A stretch of DNA of 64,000 nt from Pseudomonas mediterranea CFBP 5447 (GTDB taxonomy: Bacteria; Pseudomonadota; Gammaproteobacteria; Pseudomonadales; Pseudomonadaceae), in the NCBI RefSeq assembly GCF_000774145.1, contig NZ_KN322987.1, positions 792,747 to 856,746 on the forward strand, given 5' to 3'. The notes beneath the pieces are model-generated. The model ran no database searches, was not told where the DNA came from, and saw only the letters and a program-made list of their open reading frames with translations. A program made the position numbers and the translations under genes. How positions within the stretch are numbered: the stretch's first letter is position 1; every line of letters starts with the position of its first letter. Below, in pieces: positions 17,805 to 26,464 of this stretch.

Positions 17805-18571
17805 AACACGCGCGCATTCGTTTCGAAGACCAGGTCCACCCCGTCACCGTGGAGGCCGGCAACACCGTGCGCCTGGCCGACGGTCGCCTGCTGGCCGAAG
17901 ACCAGGTCGAGTGGCTGCCACCGGCCACCGGCAGCATGTTCGCCCTGGGCCTGAACTACGCCGACCACGCCGCCGAGCTGGCCTTCAAGCCGCCCACCGA
18001 GCCCCTGGCGTTCATCAAGTCGCCCGGCACCTACACCGGCCACAACCAGCAGACCTGGCGCCCCGACAACGTCGCCTACATGCATTACGAGTGCGAGCTT
18101 GTCGCGGTCATCGGCAAAGCCGCCCGCAACGTCAAGCGCGAGGATGCCCTCGACTACCTGGCCGGCTACACGGTGTGCAACGACTACGCGATCCGCGACT
18201 ACCTGGAAAACTACTACCGCCCCAACCTGCGGGTGAAAAACCGCGATGCCACGACCCCCGTCGGCCCGTGGATCGTCGATGTCGCCGATGTGCCGGACCC
18301 GGCCAATCTGAAGCTGCGCACCTGGATCAACGGTGAGCTGCGCCAGGAAGGCAGTACGAAGGACATGATTTTCGACATCCCCTACCTGATCGAATACCTG
18401 TCCAGCTTCATGACCCTGCAACCCGGCGACATGATCGCCACCGGCACGCCGGAAGGCCTGGCGGACGTGGTACCCGGTGATGAAGTGGTGGTGGAAGTGG
18501 AAGGCGTCGGCCGCCTGGTCAATCGAATTGTCAGCGAAGCCGCGTTCTTCGCATCCCGTAAAGAGGCTTGA
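17801..18571 (+). CDS. hpaG2: HpaG2: 4-HPA pathway isomerase/decarboxylase subunit 2
   Basis: A 256-aa FAH-fold protein corresponding to the C-terminal half of HpaG. It keeps the full metal site: Glu-Cys-Glu in HYECELVAVIG and Asp in CNDYAIRDY, then KNRDATTPVGPW and TGTPEGL. It should act with HpaG1 as the decarboxylase/isomerase that yields 2-oxohept-3-ene-1,7-dioate. Its ATG overlaps the hpaG1 stop (ATGA), and hpaE starts 6 bases after its own stop. Confidence 0.94.
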   Translation: MKHARIRFEDQVHPVTVEAGNTVRLADGRLLAEDQVEWLPPATGSMFALGLNYADHAAELAFKPPTEPLAFIKSPGTYTGHNQQTWRPDNVAYMHYECELVAVIGKAARNVKREDALDYLAGYTVCNDYAIRDYLENYYRPNLRVKNRDATTPVGPWIVDVADVPDPANLKLRTWINGELRQEGSTKDMIFDIPYLIEYLSSFMTLQPGDMIATGTPEGLADVVPGDEVVVEVEGVGRLVNRIVSEAAFFASRKEA

Positions 18572-18576
18572 GCAAC

Positions 18577-20037
18577 ATGATCAAACACTGGATAAACGGC
18601 CGTGAGGTCGAAAGCAAAGACGTCTTCGTCAACTACAACCCGGCCACCGGCGAAGCCATTGGCGAAGTCGCCAGCGGCGGTGCCGAGGAAGTCGCACAGG
18701 CGGTGGCAGCGGCCAAGGAGGCCTTTCCGAAGTGGGCCAACACCCCCGCCAAGGAACGCGCCCGACTGATGCGCAAGCTGGGTGAGCTGATCGACCGGGA
18801 CGTGCCGAAACTGGCCGAGCTGGAAACCCTCGACACCGGTCTGCCGATCCACCAGACCCGCAATGTGCTGATCCCGCGGGCCTCCCATAACTTCGATTTC
18901 TTTGCCGAAGTCTGCACACGCATGGACGGTCACACCTACCCGGTCGACGACCAGATGCTCAACTACACCCTGTACCAGCCGGTGGGTGTCTGCGGCCTGG
19001 TGTCGCCGTGGAACGTGCCGTTCATGACCGCGACCTGGAAGACCGCGCCGTGCCTGGCCCTGGGCAACACCGCCGTGCTGAAGATGTCCGAGCTGTCGCC
19101 CCTCACCGCCAACGAACTGGGGCGCCTGGCCGTGGAGGCGGGAATCCCCAACGGCGTGTTGAACGTGATCCAGGGCTACGGCGCCACGGCGGGCGATGCG
19201 TTGGTGCGGCACCCGGATGTGCGGGCGATTTCCTTTACCGGGGGCACCGCCACCGGCAAGAAAATCATGCAGACTGCGGGGTTGAAGAAGTACTCCATGG
19301 AGCTCGGCGGCAAGTCGCCGGTGCTGATTTTCGAAGACGCGGACCTGGAACGGGCCCTCGACGCGGCGCTGTTCACGATCTTCTCGCTCAACGGCGAACG
19401 CTGCACCGCCGGCAGCCGGATCTTCATCCAGGAAAGCGTCTACCCGCAGTTCGTCGCCGAATTCGCCGCCCGCGCCAAGCGCCTGATCGTCGGTGATCCG
19501 CAGGATCCGAAGACCCAGGTCGGCTCGATGATCACCCAGGCCCACTACGACAAGGTCACCGGCTACATCAGGATCGGCCTTGAAGAAGGCGCCACCCTGC
19601 TCGCGGGTGGACTGGAACGCCCGGCCAACCTGCCGGCGCACCTGAGTCGCGGCCAGTTCATCCAGCCGACGGTGTTCGCCGACGTGAACAACAAGATGCG
19701 CATCGCCCAGGAGGAAATCTTCGGTCCGGTGGTCTGCCTGATCCCGTTCAAGGACGAAGCCGAAGCCTTGCAGCTGGCCAACGACACCGAATACGGCTTG
19801 GCGTCATACATCTGGACCCAGGACATCGGCAAGGCCCATCGCCTGGCCCATGGCATCGAGGCCGGCATGGTGTTCATCAACAGCCAGAACGTCCGCGACC
19901 TGCGCCAGCCTTTCGGCGGCGTAAAGGGTTCCGGAACCGGGCGCGAAGGTGGACAGTACAGCTTCGAGGTGTTTGCCGAGATCAAGAACGTTTGCATTTC
20001 CATGGGCGGGCATCACATTCCAAGGTGGGGCATCTAA
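18577..20037 (+). CDS. hpaE: HpaE: 5-carboxymethyl-2-hydroxymuconate semialdehyde dehydrogenase
   Basis: A 486-aa NAD-dependent aldehyde dehydrogenase that oxidises the ring-cleavage product of homoprotocatechuate. Motifs: VSPWNVPFM (cofactor), FTGGTATGK, MELGGKSP (general-base Glu) and NGERCTAGSR (catalytic Cys). The ATG at 18577 is preferred since AAAGAGG is 10 bases upstream; a TTG at 18568 would sit on the ribosome site. A 266-base gap with a large inverted repeat separates it from hpaD. Confidence 0.94.
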   Translation: MIKHWINGREVESKDVFVNYNPATGEAIGEVASGGAEEVAQAVAAAKEAFPKWANTPAKERARLMRKLGELIDRDVPKLAELETLDTGLPIHQTRNVLIPRASHNFDFFAEVCTRMDGHTYPVDDQMLNYTLYQPVGVCGLVSPWNVPFMTATWKTAPCLALGNTAVLKMSELSPLTANELGRLAVEAGIPNGVLNVIQGYGATAGDALVRHPDVRAISFTGGTATGKKIMQTAGLKKYSMELGGKSPVLIFEDADLERALDAALFTIFSLNGERCTAGSRIFIQESVYPQFVAEFAARAKRLIVGDPQDPKTQVGSMITQAHYDKVTGYIRIGLEEGATLLAGGLERPANLPAHLSRGQFIQPTVFADVNNKMRIAQEEIFGPVVCLIPFKDEAEALQLANDTEYGLASYIWTQDIGKAHRLAHGIEAGMVFINSQNVRDLRQPFGGVKGSGTGREGGQYSFEVFAEIKNVCISMGGHHIPRWGI

Positions 20038-20072
20038 AACCAGCGCTGCCCCCCTGTGATGACCACAACCCC

Positions 20073-20235
20073 TGTGGCGAGGGGATTTAGCGAGACGTCG
20101 CACCGCCCCGCTGGGCTGCGAAGCAGACCTCAAACCAGACACCTCGGTGTGTCAGGTTGATCGGGGTTGACTGATTCAGGGGCGCTTCGCGCCCCAGCGG
20201 GGCGGTGCGACGTCTCGCTAAATCCCCTCGCCACA
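20073..20235. repeat. Large inverted-repeat element inside the hpa operon
   Basis: A 163-base element bounded by TGTGGCGAGGGGATTTAGCGA and its complement; the arms extend through GACGTCGCACCGCCCCGCTGGG for about 40 bp of stem. The centre carries GACACCTCGGTGTGTCAGG. A related element, with the same outer ends and the same central piece, is at 24632-24764. It sits between hpaE and hpaD, so a transcript would carry a very stable hairpin. Confidence 0.85.
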
Positions 20236-20303
20236 AAGGCTGTAGTTCATCAACCTAATGTGACCCTAGCCTCAACAAGAACAATTTTTTCAGGAGAATC
20301 ATC

Positions 20304-21161
20304 ATGGGCGAAGTCGTCCTGGCTGCGAAGATCTGCCACGTTCCCTCGATGTACCTGTCGGAGCTGCCCGGCAAGCACCATGGTTGCCGTGCGGCAGCGA
20401 TTGCCGGGCACAAGGAAATCGGCCGCCGCGCCCGTGAGCTGGGTGCCGACACCGCCGTGGTGTTCGATGTGCACTGGCTGGTCAACAGCGCCTATCACAT
20501 CAACAGTGGCGAACATTTCAAGGGCATCTACACCAGCAACGAGCTGCCGCACTTCATCAAGAACATGGAGTACGAATATTCGGGCGCGCCGGAACTGGGC
20601 GAGCTGATTGCCGCCGAAGCCAATGCCGCCGATGTCCGTACCCTGGCCCACAACATCCCCAGTCTGGAACTGGAATACGGCACGCTGGTGCCCATGCGCT
20701 ACATGCACATGGATGTCCCGCCGGAACAGAAGCTCAACGTCGTCTCGATAGCCGCCTGGTGCGCCTGGCATCGCTTGCAAGACAGCTTCACCTTCGGCGC
20801 CGCCGTGCGCCGGGCCATCGAAAAAAGCGACCGCAAGGTGCTGGTGCTGGCGTCCGGCTCGCTGTCCCACCGGTTCTCCGACGATCGCAATGCCGAAGCC
20901 AACATCCACAACTGGACGCGGGAATTCGACAAGCAGGTCGACCTGCACGTCGTGCAGATGTGGCGCGAGGGTCGCTGGAAGGAATTCTGCGCCATGCTCC
21001 CGGACTACGCCGAGCACTGCTTCGGCGAAGGCAAGATGCATGACACGGCGATGCTCCTGGGGTTGCTCGGCGGACCAGACTACGACAAGCCGGCGGAAAT
21101 CATCACCGAACCCTTCGGCAGCTCCGGCACCGGCCAGATCAACGCAATCTTTCCGATTTAG
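20304..21161 (+). CDS. hpaD: HpaD: homoprotocatechuate 2,3-dioxygenase
   Basis: A 285-aa extradiol dioxygenase of the LigB-like (type III) fold, the same type as enterobacterial HpaD. It opens the ring of 3,4-dihydroxyphenylacetate next to the diol. Conserved His residues for iron binding and catalysis are in KICHVPSMY, VVFDVHWLV and GSLSHRFSDD. AGGAG precedes the ATG. It starts a second block of the operon (D-F-X-H-I) after the inverted repeat. Confidence 0.94.
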   Translation: MGEVVLAAKICHVPSMYLSELPGKHHGCRAAAIAGHKEIGRRARELGADTAVVFDVHWLVNSAYHINSGEHFKGIYTSNELPHFIKNMEYEYSGAPELGELIAAEANAADVRTLAHNIPSLELEYGTLVPMRYMHMDVPPEQKLNVVSIAAWCAWHRLQDSFTFGAAVRRAIEKSDRKVLVLASGSLSHRFSDDRNAEANIHNWTREFDKQVDLHVVQMWREGRWKEFCAMLPDYAEHCFGEGKMHDTAMLLGLLGGPDYDKPAEIITEPFGSSGTGQINAIFPI

Positions 21162-21239
21162 CTGCAAGTGCCAAGCCACAAGCCACCCAGCTTGCCGCTT
21201 GAAGCTCGCCACTCAAAACTGCCGACAACGGAGGCCTCG

Positions 21240-21632
21240 ATGCCGCACTTCATCGCTGAATACACCGACAACATCGAACAACAGGCCGACCTGCCTGGCC
21301 TGTTTGAAAAAGTCCACGCCTTGCTGGGCGACAGCGGCGTGTTTCCCCTCGGCGGCATCCGCAGCCGCGGGGTGCGCCTGGACACCTGGCGCATGGCCGA
21401 CGGCAAGCACGACTACGCCTTCGTGCACATGACGCTGAAAGTCGGCCACGGCCGCGACCTCGCCAGCCGCCAGAAAGTCGCGGAGAAGCTCTTCGAGGTG
21501 ATCACCGCACACTTCGCCGAACTCCAGGCCCAGCGCCTGCTGGCGTTGTCGTTCGAGATGATCGAACTGCACGAACACCTCAACTTCAAGGCCAACAACG
21601 TCCACGCCTTCCTCAAGGCCCAGACGAGCTAA
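21240..21632 (+). CDS. hpaF: HpaF: 5-carboxymethyl-2-hydroxymuconate delta-isomerase
   Basis: A 130-aa tautomerase-superfamily enzyme (CHMI). The start MPHFIAEYT leaves Pro as the N-terminal residue after Met removal, which is the catalytic base of this family; this and GGAGG 6 bases upstream fix the start at 21240. It isomerises 5-carboxymethyl-2-hydroxymuconate before decarboxylation by HpaG. Later marks: FPLGGIRSRG and HLNFKANNVH. Lies 78 bases after hpaD. Confidence 0.94.
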   Translation: MPHFIAEYTDNIEQQADLPGLFEKVHALLGDSGVFPLGGIRSRGVRLDTWRMADGKHDYAFVHMTLKVGHGRDLASRQKVAEKLFEVITAHFAELQAQRLLALSFEMIELHEHLNFKANNVHAFLKAQTS

Positions 21633-21681
21633 GCGCACCTGACAGTTGCCCCTCGGCCCCTCTGACAAAAAGTACAAGATC

Positions 21682-22986
21682 ATGAGCACAGCCAATCCCG
21701 CCGGCACTGCCGGCGCCATCGCGCACGACCGCACCCACGCCACGATCACCTGGCGGCTGATGCCGTTGCTGCTGGTCTGCTACCTGTTCGCCCATCTGGA
21801 CCGCATCAACATCGGTTTCGCCAAGATGCAGATGAGCGCCGACCTGCAGTTCAGCGACACGGTCTACGGCTTCGGCGCCGGCCTGTTCTTCATCGCCTAT
21901 GCGCTGTTTGGCGTGCCGAGCAACATGGCCCTGGACCGGGTCGGGCCACGCCGCTGGATCGCCGTGCTGATGGTGGTCTGGGGGGCCTTGTCCACCGGCA
22001 TGTTCCTGATCGAAAGCGCCAGCGGTTTTTATGTGTTGCGCTTTCTGCTGGGGGTGGCCGAAGCCGGTTTCTTCCCGGGCATCCTGGTCTTCCTCAACCG
22101 CTGGTACCCGGCGCGCCGCCGGGCCCAGGTGACCGCGCTGTTCGCCATCGCCGTGCCGATGGCCGGGGTGATCGGCGGGCCATTGTCCGGTGGAATCCTC
22201 GAACACTTCCACGACATGGGCGGCCTGCGCGGCTGGCAGTGGATGTTCGTCCTCGAGGGGCTGCCGGTGATCCTGCTGGGCCTGGTGGTGCTCAAGTGCC
22301 TGCCGGACAGTTTCGAGACGGTCGGCTGGCTCACGCCCGACGCCAAGCAGCAACTGCGCGAACAACTGAGTGTCGAGGAGCAGCGAAAATCCATCACCTC
22401 GTTCTCGGCGATCCTCAATAACCCGCAGGTCTGGTTGCTGGTGGCGGTGTACTTCGCGGTGATGCTGGCGGTAAACACCCTGGCCTTCTGGATGCCCACC
22501 CTGATCCACGGCGCCGGCATCGGCAACGATGGCAAGGTCGGCTTGCTCAGCGCGGTGCCGTACCTGGCCGGTTGTTTCTTCATGATCGGCTGTGGTCGGT
22601 CTTCCGACCGCCATCGTGAACGCCGCTGGCACCTCTGCGTGCCGCTGCTGATGGCGGCGGCCGGCATTGCCATCGCCGGGCTCTCACCCAGCAACCCGAC
22701 GCTGGTGCTCGGTGGCCTGATCGTCGCCGGCATGGGCGCCAGCGCCGCGTTGCCGATGTTCTGGCAACTGCCGCCGGCCTTCCTCTCCAACAGTACCCAA
22801 GCCGCCGGGATTGCCCTGATCAGTTCCTTCGGCAGCATCGCCTCGTTCTTCGCGCCCTACCTCATCGGCTGGATGCGCGACACCACCCAGAGCGCCAGCC
22901 TGGCCCTTTACGTCCTGGCGCTGTTCATCACCCTGGGCGGCCTGCTGGTGCTGCGCACCCGGGCTGCCGTCGTCAATCCTCAATAG
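21682..22986 (+). CDS. hpaX: HpaX: MFS transporter for 4-hydroxyphenylacetate
   Basis: A 434-aa major facilitator protein of the anion:cation symporter family, with 12 membrane segments by eye. Marks: YLFAHLDRINIGFAKMQM after helix 1, GPRRWIAVLMVVWG in loop 2-3 and GVAEAGFFPGILVFLNRWYP, all typical of the ACS family. Position inside the hpa operon identifies it as HpaX, the inner-membrane 4-HPA importer. Start at 21682; a TTG start 12 codons earlier is less likely. Confidence 0.9.
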   Translation: MSTANPAGTAGAIAHDRTHATITWRLMPLLLVCYLFAHLDRINIGFAKMQMSADLQFSDTVYGFGAGLFFIAYALFGVPSNMALDRVGPRRWIAVLMVVWGALSTGMFLIESASGFYVLRFLLGVAEAGFFPGILVFLNRWYPARRRAQVTALFAIAVPMAGVIGGPLSGGILEHFHDMGGLRGWQWMFVLEGLPVILLGLVVLKCLPDSFETVGWLTPDAKQQLREQLSVEEQRKSITSFSAILNNPQVWLLVAVYFAVMLAVNTLAFWMPTLIHGAGIGNDGKVGLLSAVPYLAGCFFMIGCGRSSDRHRERRWHLCVPLLMAAAGIAIAGLSPSNPTLVLGGLIVAGMGASAALPMFWQLPPAFLSNSTQAAGIALISSFGSIASFFAPYLIGWMRDTTQSASLALYVLALFITLGGLLVLRTRAAVVNPQ

Positions 22987-22996
22987 GGACCTTGTC

Positions 22997-23800
22997 ATGC
23001 TCGATCAAAGCCTCATCCAACAAGCCGCCGCCCGCCTCGACCATGCCGAGCGTTCACGGGAACAGGTCCGGCAGTTTTCCCTCGATCACCCGGAGATCAC
23101 CCTCGACGACGCCTACGCCATCCAGCGCGCCTGGGTGGCGCAGAAGATCAAGGACGGCCGCAAGCTGGTCGGCCATAAGATCGGCCTGACCTCCCGGGCC
23201 ATGCAGGTCTCTTCGAACATCACCGAGCCGGACTACGGTGCGCTGCTGGACGACATGTTCTTCGATGAAGGCACCGACATTCCCTTCGAGCGCTTCATCG
23301 TCCCGCGGGTGGAAGTGGAACTGGCGTTCATCCTCGGCAAACCGTTGAAAGGCCCGAACGTGACGGTGTTCGACGTGCTGGACGCGACCGAATGGGTGAT
23401 CCCGGCACTGGAAATCATCGATGCGCGGATCCAGCAGGTCGACCCGCAGACCAAGGCCACCCGCAAGGTCTTCGACACCATCTCCGATAACGCGGCCAAC
23501 GCCGGCGTGGTCATGGGCGGTCGCGCGGTGCGCCCCACCGAGATCGACCTGCGCAAAGTGCCGGCGGTGCTCTACCGCAACGGCGTGATCGAAGAGTCCG
23601 GCGTTTCGGCGGCGGTGCTCAATCACCCGGCCAAAGGCGTGGCCTGGCTGGCGAACAAACTGGCGGCCTATGACGTCACCCTGCAACCGGGGCAGGTCAT
23701 CCTCGGCGGCTCCTTCACCCGCCCGGTGGCGGCCAACCCGGGCGATACCTTCCATGTCGACTACGACATGCTCGGCTCCATCGCCTGCCGTTTCGTCTGA
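22997..23800 (+). CDS. hpaH: HpaH: 2-oxohept-3-ene-1,7-dioate hydratase
   Basis: A 267-aa hydratase of the FAH/4-oxalocrotonate decarboxylase-like family. It adds water to 2-oxohept-4-ene-1,7-dioate to give 4-hydroxy-2-oxoheptanedioate. Marks: KLVGHKIGLTSRAMQ, VPRVEVELAFILGKPL (Glu-x-Glu metal site) and GQVILGGSFTRP. AGGGACC lies before the ATG, and the gene is 10 bases after hpaX and 18 bases before hpaI. Confidence 0.94.
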   Translation: MLDQSLIQQAAARLDHAERSREQVRQFSLDHPEITLDDAYAIQRAWVAQKIKDGRKLVGHKIGLTSRAMQVSSNITEPDYGALLDDMFFDEGTDIPFERFIVPRVEVELAFILGKPLKGPNVTVFDVLDATEWVIPALEIIDARIQQVDPQTKATRKVFDTISDNAANAGVVMGGRAVRPTEIDLRKVPAVLYRNGVIEESGVSAAVLNHPAKGVAWLANKLAAYDVTLQPGQVILGGSFTRPVAANPGDTFHVDYDMLGSIACRFV

Positions 23801-23818
23801 CTGCTAGAGGACTGCCCA

Positions 23819-24616
23819 ATGGACATGCCGATCAACACCTTCAAACAACGCCTGAAAAGCGGCGATGCGCAGATTGGCCTGTGGCTCGGACTGGCCGATC
23901 CCTACTGCGCCGAACTGGCGGCCAATGCCGGTTTCGACTGGCTGCTGATCGACGGCGAGCACGCCCCCAACGACGTGCGCAGCCTGCTCGGTCAACTCCA
24001 GGCCGTAGCGCCCTACCCCGGCCAGCCGGTGATCCGCCCGGTAATCGGCGACACCGCGCTGATCAAGCAAGTGCTCGACCTCGGCGCGCAGACCCTACTG
24101 GTGCCGATGGTGGAAAGCGCCGGGCAGGCGCGCGAACTGGTGCGCGCCATGCATTACCCGCCCAGCGGCATCCGCGGGGTCGGCAGCGCGCTGGCCCGGG
24201 CGTCGCGCTGGAACAGCATCCCCGGTTACCTCGACAAGGCCGATGAGCAGATGTGCCTGCTGGTGCAGATCGAAAGCCGCGAGGGCCTGGCCAACCTCGA
24301 CGCCATTGCCGCCGTGGAAGGGGTCGACGGTGTGTTCATCGGACCGGCGGACCTGAGTGCGTCCATGGGCTTTCGGGGCAATCCGGGCCATCCGGACGTG
24401 CAGGCGGCCATCGAGGACGCCATCGCCCGCATTCGCCAGGCCGGCAAGGCCGCGGGGATTCTCAGCGCCGATGAGAAATTGGCCCGGCGCTACATCGAGC
24501 TGGGCGCGGCGTTCGTCGCGGTCGGGGTAGACACGACGGTGCTGATGCGCGGTCTTCAGACCCTTGCCGCCACCTTCAAGGATGCACCAAAGCCAGCCGC
24601 CAGCAGCGTCTACTGA
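23819..24616 (+). CDS. hpaI: HpaI: 4-hydroxy-2-oxoheptanedioate aldolase
   Basis: A 265-aa class II, metal-dependent aldolase with a TIM-barrel fold. It splits 4-hydroxy-2-oxoheptanedioate into pyruvate and succinate semialdehyde, the last step of the pathway. Active-site marks: DGEHAPND (His48), VQIESREG (metal Glu) and GPADLSASMG (metal Asp). Last gene of the hpa operon. The succinate semialdehyde dehydrogenase needed next is not in this window. Confidence 0.94.
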   Translation: MDMPINTFKQRLKSGDAQIGLWLGLADPYCAELAANAGFDWLLIDGEHAPNDVRSLLGQLQAVAPYPGQPVIRPVIGDTALIKQVLDLGAQTLLVPMVESAGQARELVRAMHYPPSGIRGVGSALARASRWNSIPGYLDKADEQMCLLVQIESREGLANLDAIAAVEGVDGVFIGPADLSASMGFRGNPGHPDVQAAIEDAIARIRQAGKAAGILSADEKLARRYIELGAAFVAVGVDTTVLMRGLQTLAATFKDAPKPAASSVY

Positions 24617-24631
24617 CCTGAGTCGCCCCCC

Positions 24632-24764
24632 TGTGGCGAGGGGATTTATCCCCGCTGGGCTGCGCAGCAGCCCTAAAGCCTGACACCTCGGTGTATCAGG
24701 CAGATTGGGTTGGACTCTCTTGGGGCTGCTGCGCAGCCCAGCGGGGATAAATCCCCTCGCCACA
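24632..24764. repeat. Inverted-repeat element between hpaI and hpaR copy 2
   Basis: A 133-base element with arms TGTGGCGAGGGGATTTATCC and complement, inner GCTGGGCTGCGCAGCAGCCC pieces and the central GACACCTCGGTGTATCAGG shared with the 20073-20235 element. It lies between convergent genes, where it may act as a bidirectional terminator. Confidence 0.85.
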
Positions 24765-24788
24765 AAAAGCAGTCCTAACTAACGCCGT

Positions 24789-25211
24789 TCAGCGCTTCAC
24801 CGCCTTCAACTCATTCAACAACCCCAACAACGTCTGCAGCTTCTCCTCGCCCAACTTCTCCTGCAATCGCTGGTAATTGGCTTCCATGCTCTGGCTCATC
24901 GAGTCGAAGCACGCCTGCCCCTGGGGTGCCAGGCGCACCAGGACCCGTCGCTGGTCCTGCTCGGCCTTGCGCCGCACCACCATGCCCGCTGCTTCCATGC
25001 GCACCAGCACGCCGGTCATGCTGGGCTTGAGGATGCAGGCCAGTTCGGCCAGGCGATTGATCTCCAGCTCGTCGTGCTGGCTGAGAATACGGATGACCCG
25101 CCATTGCTGTTCGGTCAGGCCATGTTGATTGAGGGAAGGACGGAAAAACCCCATGGCCGCTTCACGGGCCTGTAGCAGGGTCAGGGTCAAGGATTGACGC
25201 GGTTTGGGCAT
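24789..25211 (-). CDS. hpaR: MarR-family regulator HpaR, copy 2
   Basis: A 140-aa MarR-type winged-helix repressor with the same framework as copy 1: SLTLTLLQAREAAMGFF, LTEQQWRVIRILSQ, CILKPSMTGVLVRME and EQDQRRVLV. This copy has a palindromic operator 20-45 bases upstream of its ATG, so autoregulation is likely. It is convergent with hpaI. Which of the two copies controls hpaG1 and which controls the hydroxylase cannot be settled from sequence. Confidence 0.9.
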   Translation of the reverse strand: MPKPRQSLTLTLLQAREAAMGFFRPSLNQHGLTEQQWRVIRILSQHDELEINRLAELACILKPSMTGVLVRMEAAGMVVRRKAEQDQRRVLVRLAPQGQACFDSMSQSMEANYQRLQEKLGEEKLQTLLGLLNELKAVKR

Positions 25212-25230
25212 GAAGAGTGATCGCCGAGGG

Positions 25231-25256
25231 GATTTAGTTAATCAGTTAACTAAATC
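25231..25256. promoter_or_regulatory. Palindromic MarR/HpaR-type operator
   Basis: Two perfect 11-base arms, GATTTAGTTAA and TTAACTAAATC, around a TCAG spacer. It lies just upstream of hpaR copy 2, overlapping where its promoter should be. The arm size and AT-rich make-up suit a MarR dimer. Confidence 0.7.
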
Positions 25257-25316
25257 TTAGCATCACCGCTGCCCGGTTGTCCGTGGCGAGAAAAAATCGA
25301 GCACCCGGGAGCCCTT

Positions 25317-25403
25317 GTGGGAGCGAGCCTGCTCGCGATGGCGGTGTGTCTGTCTCAGGCCAATTGACTGACCTACCGCTATCGCGAGCAGGCTCGCTCC
25401 CAC
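25317..25403. repeat. REPIN
   Basis: A REP (TGTGGGAGCGAGCCTGCTCG...) and its inverted mate ending GGCTCGCTCCCAC, between hpaR copy 2 and the end of the hydroxylase reductase gene. Confidence 0.85.
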
Positions 25404-25450
25404 TGGGTACTGGGGTATTCCTGCCTTTTGTGTTCGGCATCGGAACTGTA

Positions 25451-26392
25451 TCAAGCGCCCTTGATCACCCCTTTGAGCACCGTCTTGAAATGCTCCACCT
25501 GGCCCTCGCCAAACTGGCCGAACACCTTGTCCTGTTGCTCCCTGGCAATGGCCCAGAGCCCTTCGGTTTCGTCGATGCCCTTGACGGTCAGGCGCACCCG
25601 GTCGCCGTCATCGCTCACCAGGCCCTTGCGCTTGAGGTTGGCCACGGCCTCTTCGATCTCGCGCACCGGCATCGCCACTTCCCGTTGCAGATCAGTCAGG
25701 TTCAGCCCGGCGTCGTTTTCCAGCACCATCAACATCCGTGCTTCGCTGGTGCGCAATCCGGTGGACAGTTGCCGTGGCTGGTAGCTGGCCTGGTACGCCC
25801 GCAATGCCTGGGTCATCAGGTAGTAAAGATTGTGGCTCAAGCGCCCCTGGAAGTGACTGCTGGGCGCTTGCCCCTCTTCCCTCCGGGTCATGCGCGTGTG
25901 GGGCAGGACCATCGAGTAAGCGCCCTGGTGATAGAGCAACGGTGAGCGTCCGAAGTCGTCGAAGGCCACGACCTTGCCGATCATGATCCAGTGGTCGCCG
26001 CCGTCGACCTGTTGGAATTTTTCACAGTGGAAACGTGCGGCGCAATCGGCGAATACCGGCGCTCCACCGACGCCGCTGTCGAATTCGATGTCAGCGAAGC
26101 GATCTTCCTTGGGCCGGGCGAAGTTGTTCGACAGGTCGATCTGGTCGGCCGCCAATACGTTCACGGCAAAGTGACTGGCGGCTTCGAACACGCCGTGGCT
26201 GCTGGAGCGCTTGTCGATGCTCCAGAGAATCAGCGGCGGGTCCAAGGACACCGAGTTGAAACTGTTGGCGGTCACGCCGACCTTGCGGCCATCTTCAGCG
26301 GCGGCGGTGACCACGGTCACACCGGTGGCAAAGTTGCCCAGGGCGCGGCGGAATGCGCGGGTATCGAAAGCGCTATCGGAAATACTGGACAT
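25451..26392 (-). CDS. 4-HPA 3-hydroxylase reductase component (C1 type)
   Basis: A 313-aa flavin reductase that supplies reduced FMN to the oxygenase encoded next to it. Residues 1 to about 170 form a flavin-reductase-like FMN-binding domain (RALGNFATGVTVVTA, GVTANSFNSVSLDPP, RFHCEKFQQVDGGDHWI). Residues about 190-313 are a MarR-like domain (LNLTDLQREVAMPVREIEEAVANLKRKGLV). This layout and length match C1 of Acinetobacter baumannii 4-HPA hydroxylase (315 aa), where 4-HPA binding to the C-terminal domain stimulates reduction. Downstream of the oxygenase gene, 72 bases apart. Confidence 0.9.
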   Translation of the reverse strand: MSSISDSAFDTRAFRRALGNFATGVTVVTAAAEDGRKVGVTANSFNSVSLDPPLILWSIDKRSSSHGVFEAASHFAVNVLAADQIDLSNNFARPKEDRFADIEFDSGVGGAPVFADCAARFHCEKFQQVDGGDHWIMIGKVVAFDDFGRSPLLYHQGAYSMVLPHTRMTRREEGQAPSSHFQGRLSHNLYYLMTQALRAYQASYQPRQLSTGLRTSEARMLMVLENDAGLNLTDLQREVAMPVREIEEAVANLKRKGLVSDDGDRVRLTVKGIDETEGLWAIAREQQDKVFGQFGEGQVEHFKTVLKGVIKGA

Positions 26393-26464
26393 GCAAGACT
26401 CCCGGCCGCCTCACACGACGGCCTCGATTTATTGTTGTAAGGGCAGAACTCGGCGAGCCGGCGG

